This document shows positions 1 to 6,506 of a stretch of DNA of 20,405 nucleotides, one piece after another; within the stretch, counting starts at the first letter, position 1, and each line of letters opens with the position of its first letter. Both the position numbers and the translations under genes were made by a program. This DNA is from a virus. The DNA is taken from the IMG/VR virus record IMGVR_UViG_3300030101_000163, positions 1-20,405 of that record; one strand, written 5' to 3'. The notes under the pieces are model-generated. The model saw nothing but the letters and a program-made list of their open reading frames with translations, ran no database searches and was not told the DNA's origin.

Positions 1-81
1 GGAGCAAGTAAGCTTCATGCTTCTCAGGCAGACAAGATAGAAAGAACACTTCAAAAGAAAGCCCCCAAGAAAAAGAAGTAA
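1..81 (+). CDS. C-terminal end of an unidentified protein (5' end outside window)
   Basis: The first frame is open from the first base to a TAA at 79-81, giving 26 visible residues beginning GASKLHASQADKIERTL and ending in a lysine-rich tail (KKAPKKKK). The stop overlaps the ATG of the next gene by one base (TAATG), the same coupling seen throughout the window, which supports it as real coding sequence. Too little is visible to assign a family. The basic tail would suit nucleic-acid or membrane-surface contact, but that is only inference. Confidence 0.6.
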   Translation, partial: GASKLHASQADKIERTLQKKAPKKKK

Positions 82-302
82 TGGATGATGGTCTTGCGAA
101 AGCTATGGGTATGGATGATCAGGGTCAAAAAGCCTTGCAAGAAATAAACGCACATGAGCGTGAGTGTGCGTTACGGTATGAAAGAATAGAGGAAAGATTA
201 GCAGATGGATCTAGGCGATTTGATCGTTTAGAAAGAATGTTATGGGGCGTTATTATTTTAATTATAGGGAGTCTTTTGGTTCCCCAGTTTTTAGGAGCTT
301 AA
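81..302 (+). CDS. Small membrane protein, XhlA-like, lysis cassette
   Basis: This 73-residue protein has a charged, probably helical N-terminal part (residues about 15-52, with HERECALRYERIEERL) followed by one hydrophobic segment (about 53-70, LWGVIILIIGSLLVPQFL). An amphipathic helix joined to a single C-terminal membrane anchor is the layout of the XhlA/hemolysin-type phage proteins that assist holins, and the HECALRYERIEERL-type motif is common in phage lysis regions. It starts on the stop of the upstream gene and ends two bases before the next ATG. A role in lysis is inferred from layout and from the holin and lysozyme further downstream. It could also be another small membrane accessory protein. 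Confidence 0.7.
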   Translation: MDDGLAKAMGMDDQGQKALQEINAHERECALRYERIEERLADGSRRFDRLERMLWGVIILIIGSLLVPQFLGA

Positions 303-303
303 T

Positions 304-609
304 ATGAGTGATGCAAACACTATAAAGGTTCCGACATGGGCGTTGCCAATAGCTGCCGCCGCATTGTCTGGAGCTATTGCGTGGGGATCTATGCAAGCAA
401 GAGCAGAAGCAACAGATGCAGAAGTCCAAAGGATTGAGCAAGCTGTAAAAAAGACAGCGGAACAGGCAGTAGCCAACGGGCAACTGTCAGCAGTCAATCA
501 GACGCAGATCAAGGCGGTGGTGGACAGCCTGAGTCAGCAACAGGAAACATTGAAAGCGACAGACGAAAAACTGGCTCAACTGATCCAGATAATGCTTCAG
601 AAGCAGTAA
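304..609 (+). CDS. Single-TM coiled-coil protein, possible lysis accessory
   Basis: This 101-residue protein has an N-terminal membrane segment (about residues 12-29, WALPIAAAALSGAIAWGS) followed by a Gln/Ala-rich coiled coil running to the C-terminus. The N-terminal anchor plus periplasmic coiled-coil layout is that of inner-membrane spanins and some holin accessory proteins, but no diagnostic motif is visible. A good Shine-Dalgarno (AGGAG, 7-8 bases before the ATG) supports the start. The gene contains A AAA AAG at 447-453, in the register used for -1 frameshifting, and the -1 frame stays open from 438 to 890. A second, longer product (about 195 residues) sharing the first 50 residues is therefore possible. 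Confidence 0.75.
   Translation: MSDANTIKVPTWALPIAAAALSGAIAWGSMQARAEATDAEVQRIEQAVKKTAEQAVANGQLSAVNQTQIKAVVDSLSQQQETLKATDEKLAQLIQIMLQKQ
430..488 (+). promoter_or_regulatory. Candidate programmed -1 ribosomal frameshift signal
   Basis: The heptamer A AAA AAG lies at 447-453, with codons GTA AAA AAG in the 304-609 reading frame. It is the same slippery heptamer as in E. coli dnaX. An SD-like AGGA lies 13 bases upstream (430-433), similar to the stimulatory SD of dnaX. A weak 6-bp hairpin, GGCAGT (465-470) with ACTGTC (483-488), lies 11 bases downstream. After slippage the ribosome would continue at 453 into a frame open to the TGA at 888-890. The hairpin is not strong, so the claim rests mainly on the heptamer and the startless downstream frame. 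Confidence 0.4.
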
Positions 610-710
610 GATTAGAATACGATCCCGAAGATCCCAATCTGTTTTGTGATCTGAGGGAGTGGAACAAGCTTCAGCTTGTAAACCCGCCGTCCAAAAGACA
701 TAAGGTTGCA

Positions 711-890
711 ATGGATTGGCTGCGGTTTAACCATCAGCAGTGCGGGTATGGGGCGTATATCTATATCAGGAACAGTATGCCTAGAATCCTTGGCACTGCT
801 CATCAAACAGATATAGATGTTCTCACATGGGACTTAGTTCAACCTAAAGCAGAAAGAACTCAAGCCATTACAAAGAAGCGTAGATTATGA
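711..890 (+). CDS. Hypothetical phage protein; N-terminus probably lies further upstream
   Basis: The first canonical start in this frame is ATG 711, with AAGG five bases upstream, giving 59 residues (MDWLRFNHQQCGYGAYIYIR onward) to a TGA at 888-890 that overlaps the next ATG. The frame is open back to 438 without any ATG, GTG or TTG. The stretch 612-710 would translate to coding-like sequence including EYDPEDPNLFCDLREW. Starting at 711 would also leave about 100 unexplained bases in an otherwise gapless gene set. The true product may therefore be a -1 frameshift extension of the 304-609 protein, or may use a non-standard start such as CTG 639. No family was recognised. Confidence 0.6.
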   Translation: MDWLRFNHQQCGYGAYIYIRNSMPRILGTAHQTDIDVLTWDLVQPKAERTQAITKKRRL

Positions 891-1147
891 CTCTTATGAT
901 TTTTGTTCTAGTGCTTCTAACTCCCGGTGGAGTGCCAACCGGCGTAGAGCTTTATTTTCAGGAACTCACTTCCTGTTTAGAATATCGTGATGCGCTCGTT
1001 CATCAGTCTGTACACCAACACAACTGGATGCGTAGTAAAACGACTAAGTTTGATGGCTTTTGTGAGGTGAGACTGATACCTCAAAGCGAAGCTGGCAAAG
1101 GTAAATATATATTTAGAGATCCTGTTAGGAAGAAAGAAGATGAGTGA
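887..1147 (+). CDS. Small exported or membrane-anchored phage protein
   Basis: The 86-residue product begins with a very hydrophobic stretch (residues 2-12, TLMIFVLVLLT), which reads as a signal peptide or an anchor. A soluble part follows with two cysteines (Cys30 in ELTSCLEYRD and Cys59 in FDGFCEV) that could form a disulfide in the periplasm, and the C-terminus is charged (RKKEDE). It overlaps the upstream stop as ATGA and runs 8 bases into the next gene. Position in the lysis region suggests an envelope role, but no function is assigned. Confidence 0.65.
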   Translation: MTLMIFVLVLLTPGGVPTGVELYFQELTSCLEYRDALVHQSVHQHNWMRSKTTKFDGFCEVRLIPQSEAGKGKYIFRDPVRKKEDE

Positions 1148-1364
1148 AATACCGCCTTTTCCGAACAGTGTTCAGGCTCAACCGCCGAACGCGAAGCATC
1201 AGATTCAAAAGATAGAAGTTGAAAGACTCCAAGCTAGAGAGATAAACCGCAAAAGCGAGGTGGTCACTACTTATTATGACTCTAAGGTTTATGCGTTTAA
1301 AAATGGATCTTTCAGTTATACAACACAAAAAGCCACCGGGCAGAATATTTTAGTGACTGTGTAG
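1140..1364 (+). CDS. Small hypothetical phage protein
   Basis: This is a 74-residue soluble-looking protein with a proline-rich N-terminus (MSEIPPFPNSVQAQPPNA), a charged helix (about 20-40) and a beta-prone tyrosine-containing C-terminal half (VVTTYYDSKVYAFKNGSFSY). It overlaps the previous gene by 8 bases, and the following ATG directly abuts its TAG. The tight packing and sustained open frame support coding. The family was not recognised and no function is proposed. Confidence 0.65.
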   Translation: MSEIPPFPNSVQAQPPNAKHQIQKIEVERLQAREINRKSEVVTTYYDSKVYAFKNGSFSYTTQKATGQNILVTV

Positions 1365-1709
1365 ATGGCAACAAAGAACGGATCATTGGATCTTAATGAA
1401 GGTACGGCGATACGCATACCTTTGGCAAACTTAATTTCTTTGCTTGCAGCAACTGCTGTTGCTTCTTACGCTTATTTTGGTTTGATTGAACGGGTTACTT
1501 TTTTAGAACATGACATGGATCTGCAACAAGTTGATGTAGAGGCAAACAGCGAGTTCAGGATTAAATGGCCTAGAGGGGAGTTAGGTGCTCTTCCCGCTGA
1601 TAGCAGACAGGATCTTAAAATTGAATTGCTAGAGGAAACTGTTAGCAAGCTTCAGCAGCAAGTAGAAGAATTAAAAGAAGATAGATATGAACTTAAAAAG
1701 TCTGGTTAG
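1365..1709 (+). CDS. Single-TM phage protein with WPRGELGALPAD motif and coiled coil
   Basis: This 114-residue protein has one membrane segment (about 20-40, LANLISLLAATAVASYAYF). A conserved-looking stretch IKWPRGELGALPADSRQD follows (about 66-83), then a C-terminal heptad-rich coiled coil (84-112, LEETVSKLQQQVEELKEDRY). Proteins with this TM plus WPRGELGxLPAD layout are familiar from marine podophages next to lysis genes. Their function is undefined; an inner-membrane spanin-like or holin-partner role is a guess from the topology. The ATG abuts the upstream TAG, and 11 bases separate its stop from the holin gene. Confidence 0.7.
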   Translation: MATKNGSLDLNEGTAIRIPLANLISLLAATAVASYAYFGLIERVTFLEHDMDLQQVDVEANSEFRIKWPRGELGALPADSRQDLKIELLEETVSKLQQQVEELKEDRYELKKSG

Positions 1710-1720
1710 CTGGTGTTGAT

Positions 1721-2104
1721 ATGAGCATAGTTTCACAGCTTGTTGGCCCTGTAACCGGCTTGTTGGATAAGTTTATTGAGGATAAAGATCAAAAGGCGGC
1801 TCTTGCTCACGAGATAGCCACTATGTCCGAAAAACACGCTCACGAAGCGTTAAAAGGACAGCTTGAAATAAATAAGGTTGAGGCAGCGCACCACAGTATA
1901 TTTGTTAGCGGATGGAGGCCAGCAATCGGTTGGGTGTGTATGCTTGGTCTGTTTTATAACGTGATCGTGGCAAACATTTTGGGTATATGGGTTGATGTGC
2001 CAGAAGTGGATACTACCTTGCTTGTTCCCGTAATGATGGGAATGTTGGGAATCGGTGCAATGAGATCCTACGAAAAGGTCAAAGGTGTTAGTAGAGAAAA
2101 GTGA
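1721..2104 (+). CDS. Holin, 3TM superfamily (GTA holin-like)
   Basis: This 127-residue protein has an amphipathic charged N-terminal half (KDQKAALAHEIATMSEKHAH, about 23-42). A GWRPAIGWVCMLGLFYNVI membrane segment follows (64-88), then a second hydrophobic segment (99-113, LLVPVMMGMLGIGAM) ending in RSYEKVKG. The WRP...GW start of the TM region and the RS(Y/F)EK ending are the signature of the 3TM holin family found in phages and gene transfer agents. It would form lesions in the inner membrane that let the lysozyme reach the cell wall. The lysozyme gene follows directly, which supports this. The initiation signal is weak (GGTG). Confidence 0.85.
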   Translation: MSIVSQLVGPVTGLLDKFIEDKDQKAALAHEIATMSEKHAHEALKGQLEINKVEAAHHSIFVSGWRPAIGWVCMLGLFYNVIVANILGIWVDVPEVDTTLLVPVMMGMLGIGAMRSYEKVKGVSREK

Positions 2105-2196
2105 GCATGTGGAGCGGCTACAGAAGATTAACTAGATTATTCTGTATTCCACAAATAAATATATTCACAGCTACTCCAGAAGAAAAGGAAACACGA

Positions 2197-2640
2197 ATGA
2201 AAACGAGCGAAGAAGGCATTGCGCTAATAAAAAAGTTTGAAGGCTGTGAGCTGTCTTCTTATATATGTTCTGGTGGCGTTCAAACAATAGGTTATGGTCA
2301 TACCAAAGATGTAAAAGAAGGGGATACCTGTACTGCCGAACAAGCAGAAGATTATTTAAAAGATGATTTAGAAAGTTTTGAGGGTGCAGTTTCTCGTTTG
2401 GTTGAGGTTGATCTTACACAAAACCAATTTGATGCTTTGGTTGCTTGGACTTTTAATCTCGGTTGGGGTTCTTTGTCTTCTAGCACTCTACTTAAAGTTT
2501 TAAACGATGGTAATTATCAGGGTGTTCCAGAACAAATAAAACGCTGGAATATGGCTGGTGGTAAAGTTTTGGATGGTCTTATTAGAAGGAGAGAGGCAGA
2601 AGCTCTTCTTTTTGAAGGCAAACCTTGGGAGGATGTGTAA
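2197..2640 (+). CDS. Endolysin, GH24 T4-type lysozyme
   Basis: The 147-residue product matches the GH24 lysozyme pattern. The catalytic Glu15 is in KKFEG, residue 24 is Cys where T4 lysozyme has Asp (E-x8-C), and Thr30 begins TIGYGHT (C-x5-T). Later family features are NQFDALVAWTFNLGWG and RRREAEALLFEG. It would cleave the glycan strands of peptidoglycan at lysis. ATG 2197 was chosen because it has AAGGA a few bases upstream and gives a normal GH24 N-terminus (MKTSEEGIALIKKFEG). A GTG at 2101 overlapping the holin stop would add 32 residues (including RRLTRLFCIPQINIF) that do not look like a family N-terminus or an obvious signal. Cys for Asp occurs in active phage members. Confidence 0.93.
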   Translation: MKTSEEGIALIKKFEGCELSSYICSGGVQTIGYGHTKDVKEGDTCTAEQAEDYLKDDLESFEGAVSRLVEVDLTQNQFDALVAWTFNLGWGSLSSSTLLKVLNDGNYQGVPEQIKRWNMAGGKVLDGLIRRREAEALLFEGKPWEDV

Positions 2641-2642
2641 TA

Positions 2643-4130
2643 ATGACAACAGGCAACCCAAATCAGCTCCCAATGGGTATGGCTGGGCCGTTAAACTTGA
2701 CACCCCAACCCAGCTATACTCCTCCTCCTGTTCCCTTCGGCTACGGTCAAATGCAGGGAATGCCAGCTTTATCAAGAAATCCAAATTACGGGGTTCCTTC
2801 TGGGATAGGTTCGCTGCTAGGTGGGCAGAATCCTATGATGGCACCCCAAGCAGGGGCGTTCCTTTCTCCTCAAGCCCCTGTTTCTACAAATGCGCTTGCC
2901 GGTACTAATCCTTTTACTGGTCAAGCGTTTCAAACCTTCACTGCTGGAGATGTGACTCAGGCAGCATCTGATTACAGAACCAATCAAGCAGAACTATTAA
3001 GACAAGCAGAAGCTCAAGCGGCGGCTCAACAACAAGCCGCTGAAGCAGCCGCAAAAGCAGAAGCAGATCGCATAGCCGCTGAACAGGCTGCTGCCGCCGA
3101 AGCCGCAAGAATAGCTCAAGAACAAGAGGCTGCTAGGATAGCTGCTGAACAAGCAGCCGCTGCTGCTGAAGCAGAAAAGATAGCCCAAGAACAGGCCGCC
3201 GCTGAAGCTCAAGCACAAGCCGATACTGAAGCCGCTGCGACTCAACAAACAGCGCAACAAACCGCTGCTGAACAGGCTGCTGCTGATGCTGCTGCAAGGA
3301 TCGCTTCTGGTGAAGTAGTGATGCCTACAAAAGAAGAGATCATGGGATCGGTCAGGCCGTCTGTCGGCATGGGTGGCGATAAGGGTGGGCCGGGAGGCGT
3401 TCTTCCTGCTGGTGGTGTAGTGATGAATCCTATAGAGCCACCTATGACGGGTGGTTTTGTTGATGATATTAGACCGCAAGTTCCGGGTGAAGACTTTATA
3501 CCTTTTATTCCTCCTCCGATTGATGACATTAGACCGCAAGTCCCTATTGAATCTGGCATAGGTTCTTTGATTGGTGTAGGCAGACCTTCTGAACCAATGA
3601 TACCTCCACCTCCTCCACCTCCTGTAAGACCGCCAATGCCTCCAGTTGTTAGTACTGGTGGGCCTGAAGATATGTCAGGAGTTTTGGGATTAAATCTGCC
3701 TTTTGTTGGAAGGGAAGAGATTCCTAACATTCCACCTCCACCTCCCATCCCAGTAAATGTGCAAAAGCCTATTGTTGCTCCGAAGCCTAGGCCAGTTCCA
3801 TTTGTGCCGCCTGAAATAGATCTTGATGCGATTAGAAGAAGGGTTGCAGTAATACAGCCTGAACCAGAGGTTGCCCTCCCTACACCAAGAAAGGGTAGAA
3901 AGCCTATAACTCAAGCTATTCCAACAAGAACTAAAGAAATACCAGATGTTTCTACAGCAGCAGATAAAAGAAGAGCTGCAACGCCAGCAGACATAAATCC
4001 AGAACAAATAATGGGGATTCCTCCAAAGATAAATACGCAACAGGTTGAGAAAAAACCAAAGACAAGAAAAATACAGCGTCCCAAGAAAAAGAAAAAGGGA
4101 GGCAGAAGAGGCGCGAGAGGTAGATCTTAA
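2643..4130 (+). CDS. Ala/Gln/Pro-rich low-complexity phage protein with basic tail
   Basis: This 495-residue protein is of unknown function. It has a Pro/Gly/Met-rich N-terminus (1-105), a long Ala/Gln/Glu coiled coil (about 110-222) with repeats of the type AARIAxEQ, and a Pro/Gly-rich middle with two DDIRPQVP repeats and poly-Pro stretches. It ends in a strongly basic tail (KKKKKGGRRGARGR). ATG 2643 was chosen because GGGAGG lies 10 bases upstream; a TTG at 2625 in frame would add six residues inside the lysozyme gene. Lying between endolysin and tail gene, it may be a virion or scaffold-like protein, with the basic tail suited to binding nucleic acid. Both are inferences from composition. 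Confidence 0.8.
   Translation: MTTGNPNQLPMGMAGPLNLTPQPSYTPPPVPFGYGQMQGMPALSRNPNYGVPSGIGSLLGGQNPMMAPQAGAFLSPQAPVSTNALAGTNPFTGQAFQTFTAGDVTQAASDYRTNQAELLRQAEAQAAAQQQAAEAAAKAEADRIAAEQAAAAEAARIAQEQEAARIAAEQAAAAAEAEKIAQEQAAAEAQAQADTEAAATQQTAQQTAAEQAAADAAARIASGEVVMPTKEEIMGSVRPSVGMGGDKGGPGGVLPAGGVVMNPIEPPMTGGFVDDIRPQVPGEDFIPFIPPPIDDIRPQVPIESGIGSLIGVGRPSEPMIPPPPPPPVRPPMPPVVSTGGPEDMSGVLGLNLPFVGREEIPNIPPPPPIPVNVQKPIVAPKPRPVPFVPPEIDLDAIRRRVAVIQPEPEVALPTPRKGRKPITQAIPTRTKEIPDVSTAADKRRAATPADINPEQIMGIPPKINTQQVEKKPKTRKIQRPKKKKKGGRRGARGRS
3461..3540 (+). repeat. Direct repeat encoding DDIRPQVP
   Basis: Two 20-base copies, at 3461-3480 and 3521-3540, differ at one base. They lie 60 bases apart, in frame within the low-complexity gene, and both encode DDIRPQVP. 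They look like a short duplicated linker motif rather than a mobile or regulatory repeat. Confidence 0.75.
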
Positions 4131-4132
4131 AA

Positions 4133-5983
4133 ATGCCACTTAGCAAGATAAAGTTTGCTCCCGGTGTAAACAAAGAGGGAACAGAATACTCTGCTGATGC
4201 TGGTTGGTTTGATGCCGACAAGATAAGGTTTAGGCAAGGAAGGCCAGAAAAGATAGGTGGATGGGTTAAATACTCAGAGACATCCTTTCTAGGTGTTTGC
4301 CGATCAATCCATGACTGGGCATCGCTAGAATCAATTAGGTATATCGGTCTTGGCACTAACCTGAAGTTTTATGTGGTAGAAGGTAATAGCTTTAACGATA
4401 TTACCCCGATTAGATCCACAACATCCGCTGGTGATGTAACATTTGCTGCAACTAACGGATCGAGCACAATCACTGCTACAGATACATCTCATGGTGCCGT
4501 AGTAAACGATTTTGTTACATTCTCTAGTGCTGCCTCGTTAGGTGGGAACATAACTGCGGCTGTTCTGAATCAGGAATATCAGATCACTGCTGTCCCTACG
4601 GTAAATACCTACGAATTTACAGCTAAGGACACGAGCGGAACTACGGTCACAGCAAACAGCAGCGATACAGGCAATGGTGGTGGCTCCACTGTTGGTGCTT
4701 ATCAGATCAACACAGGATTGAATGACTTCTTGGAAGGCACTGGTTGGGGTGCTGGAGCTTGGGGTATGTCTGCTTGGGGCAGTGCGAGTAGTATATCTGC
4801 CGCTGGACAGCTTCGTTTGTTTAGCCAAGACAATTTTGGAGAAGATTTGCTCTTCAATGCTAGAGGTGGTGGCATATTCTTTTGGGATGAGTCTAGTGGT
4901 ACAGGAGCTAGGGCTGTAAATATTACAAGTCTTAGCGGATCCGATCAGCCCACGATAGCTTTGCAGATTATGACGAGCGATATAGATCAGCACGTTATAG
5001 CTTTTGGTGTTAATCCGATTGGGTCTAGTCAAATAGACCCTTTGTTTATTAGATTCTCTGATCAGGAGAACGCAACTGACTGGACTCCTACAGCAACTAA
5101 TACTGCTGGTGGAATAAGAGTAAACTCTGGATCACAGATCATTGGTGCTGTTCAAGGAAGACAAGAGATACTTGTTTTTACAGATGTAAGCTTGCATTCA
5201 ATGAGATTTGTTGGAGCACCTTTTACTTTCCAGTTGCAAACCGTCAGCACTGACATATCAATGATTAGTCCGAATGCGGCGGTCAATGCTAGAGGATCTG
5301 TTTACTTTATGGATAAGGGTGGATTCTATGTTTATAACGGATCTGTCCAACCGTTGCCATGCTCTGTAAAACAGTTTGTTTTCTCAAATATAAATTTAGG
5401 TCAAGCATTTAAGGTGTTTGCAGCAGAAAACAATGCGTTTTCTGAGGTAATGTGGTTTTACCCTGTTGGCAGCGGAAACACAGAGATCACAAACTATGTG
5501 AGCTATAATTATGCAGAAAACTTGTGGTCTGTTGGAACCTTAGAAAGAGCTGCTTGGAGAGGCACTGGGACGCAAAACTTCCCGTTAGCAGCTTCAGTCA
5601 TAACAACGACTAACGATAACTTTTTGTACTTTCATGAGAATGGTTTTGATGATGATGGATCTGCCATGAACGCATTTGTTGAAAGCGGAGATCTTGAGGT
5701 TCAAGACGGAGAAAGGTTCATGATGATAAAAAGAATCATGCCTGACTTTGCCTTTACCGGCGCGACTGATGACGCATCTTTGAGTATGACTTTAAAAGGT
5801 AAGGACTTCCCGCTTCAATCAGCAACTACTTTATCAACATCAACAATTACAAACTCTTCAACACAGAATCACGTTAGGGCCAGAGCAAGACACCAGATAG
5901 TTAGAGTTGAGAGTAACGGTCTTGGATATGGATGGAGACTGGGTGATTTGAGATTTGATATAAAAGCGGATGGAAGAAGATGA
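4133..5983 (+). CDS. Phage tail/virion protein (KIGGW...GTNLKFY...DITPIR family)
   Basis: This 616-residue protein has an N-terminal block found in many marine podophage structural proteins: DKIRFRQGRPEKIGGW (29-44), GVCRSIHDWASLE (54-66), IGLGTNLKFYV (71-81) and NDITPIRS (88-95). Residues about 98-190 form a Ser/Thr/Gly-rich beta-like insert ending GAYQING-like, followed by repeated beta-propeller-like stretches (IIGAVQGRQEILVFTD, GSVYFMDKGGFYVYNG). Such proteins resemble head-completion, packaged-DNA-stabilising or tail-hub proteins of the P22 gp10 type, but I cannot confirm the assignment from sequence alone. It begins two bases after the previous stop and overlaps the next gene by four bases. 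Confidence 0.82.
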   Translation: MPLSKIKFAPGVNKEGTEYSADAGWFDADKIRFRQGRPEKIGGWVKYSETSFLGVCRSIHDWASLESIRYIGLGTNLKFYVVEGNSFNDITPIRSTTSAGDVTFAATNGSSTITATDTSHGAVVNDFVTFSSAASLGGNITAAVLNQEYQITAVPTVNTYEFTAKDTSGTTVTANSSDTGNGGGSTVGAYQINTGLNDFLEGTGWGAGAWGMSAWGSASSISAAGQLRLFSQDNFGEDLLFNARGGGIFFWDESSGTGARAVNITSLSGSDQPTIALQIMTSDIDQHVIAFGVNPIGSSQIDPLFIRFSDQENATDWTPTATNTAGGIRVNSGSQIIGAVQGRQEILVFTDVSLHSMRFVGAPFTFQLQTVSTDISMISPNAAVNARGSVYFMDKGGFYVYNGSVQPLPCSVKQFVFSNINLGQAFKVFAAENNAFSEVMWFYPVGSGNTEITNYVSYNYAENLWSVGTLERAAWRGTGTQNFPLAASVITTTNDNFLYFHENGFDDDGSAMNAFVESGDLEVQDGERFMMIKRIMPDFAFTGATDDASLSMTLKGKDFPLQSATTLSTSTITNSSTQNHVRARARHQIVRVESNGLGYGWRLGDLRFDIKADGRR

Positions 5984-6180
5984 GCACACAGACAAGATCA
6001 ACACCATTACCTATTCCTCCTCCTGAGTATGATGCAAGAGCAGAAGCAATAAATAGAAGAACTATAGAGTTGACCCTAGATCAAATAGAAAATGATGTAG
6101 TTCTTGCTAAAACTCAGGGTGATAAAGAGGGATCTCTAGCAATGAGAAGGTTTCAGTTTCTTCTCATGGGTGCCTCATGA
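5980..6180 (+). CDS. Small hypothetical phage protein in tail cluster
   Basis: This is a 66-residue acidic, helix-rich protein (PIPPPEYDARAEAINRRT, then TLDQIENDVVLAKTQGDKEG). Its ATG overlaps the tail-gene stop (ATGA) and its own TGA overlaps the next ATG. The overlaps on both sides, together with its position among virion genes, support coding. It may be a small connector or chaperone for its neighbours, but nothing in the sequence shows this. Confidence 0.7.
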   Translation: MSTQTRSTPLPIPPPEYDARAEAINRRTIELTLDQIENDVVLAKTQGDKEGSLAMRRFQFLLMGAS

Positions 6181-6506
6181 CAGATGTTATAAAGGTTTTG
6201 GGTCAGGCTGATGTTTCAGCTACAACGACTACTACTCTTTACACGGTTCCTAATCTGACACAAACAACTGTCAGTTCACTTGTGATCTGCAATAGAGGCG
6301 GCTCTGGTATTACGTTCCGGGTCAGCATTCACGTTGCCGGTGCTGGAGCGGATGACAAGCAGTTTATTTTCTTTGATGAAGATTTAGCAGCAACCACAAG
6401 CAGGACGGTAGTTATTGGTATCTGTTTGGCTCAGACAGATGTGGTCAAGGTATACGCAAGCGCAGCAAATGTTAGTTTTAACCTATTCGGGGTGGAGACA
6501 AGTTAA
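6177..6506 (+). CDS. Small beta-rich phage virion-associated protein
   Basis: The 109-residue protein is predicted to be nearly all beta: TTTTLYTVPNLTQTTVSSLV, then VICNRGGSGITFRVSIHVAG, then DVVKVYASAANVSFNLFGVE. This small beta-sandwich type, with LYTVP near the start and VYAS...SFxLFGxE at the end, recurs in phage structural regions as a stand-alone protein or as a domain. It may be a decoration or tail-accessory protein. The function is inferred only from neighbours (tail gene before, ejection-type gene after). It overlaps both flanking genes by 1-4 bases. Confidence 0.75.
   Translation: MTDVIKVLGQADVSATTTTTLYTVPNLTQTTVSSLVICNRGGSGITFRVSIHVAGAGADDKQFIFFDEDLAATTSRTVVIGICLAQTDVVKVYASAANVSFNLFGVETS

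Noticed and set aside
438-490. A possible lipobox-like ASC at the start of the -1 open frame (Rz1-like o-spanin)
   Set aside because: An in-frame TGA lies immediately before it and there is no start codon or signal peptide.
2105-2196. AT-rich stretch before the lysozyme considered as a promoter
   Set aside because: No -35/-10 pair with good matches and spacing was found.
3000-3300. Repeats in the Ala-rich coiled coil considered as a CRISPR or regulatory array
   Set aside because: Units are degenerate, in frame and without spacers; they encode a coiled coil.
2997-3748. Long antisense ORFs opposite the Ala/Pro-rich gene
   Set aside because: They mirror the biased codons of the low-complexity + strand gene (poly-Ser, poly-Gly shadows) and lack coupling or ribosome sites.
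3690-4139. Antisense ORF rich in Trp, Arg and Ser
   Set aside because: Its composition is that of a shadow of Pro/Lys-rich coding sequence, and there is no operon context.
4538-5032. 164-residue antisense ORF opposite the tail gene
   Set aside because: The tail gene is convincingly coding here; the antisense product has no family-like features.
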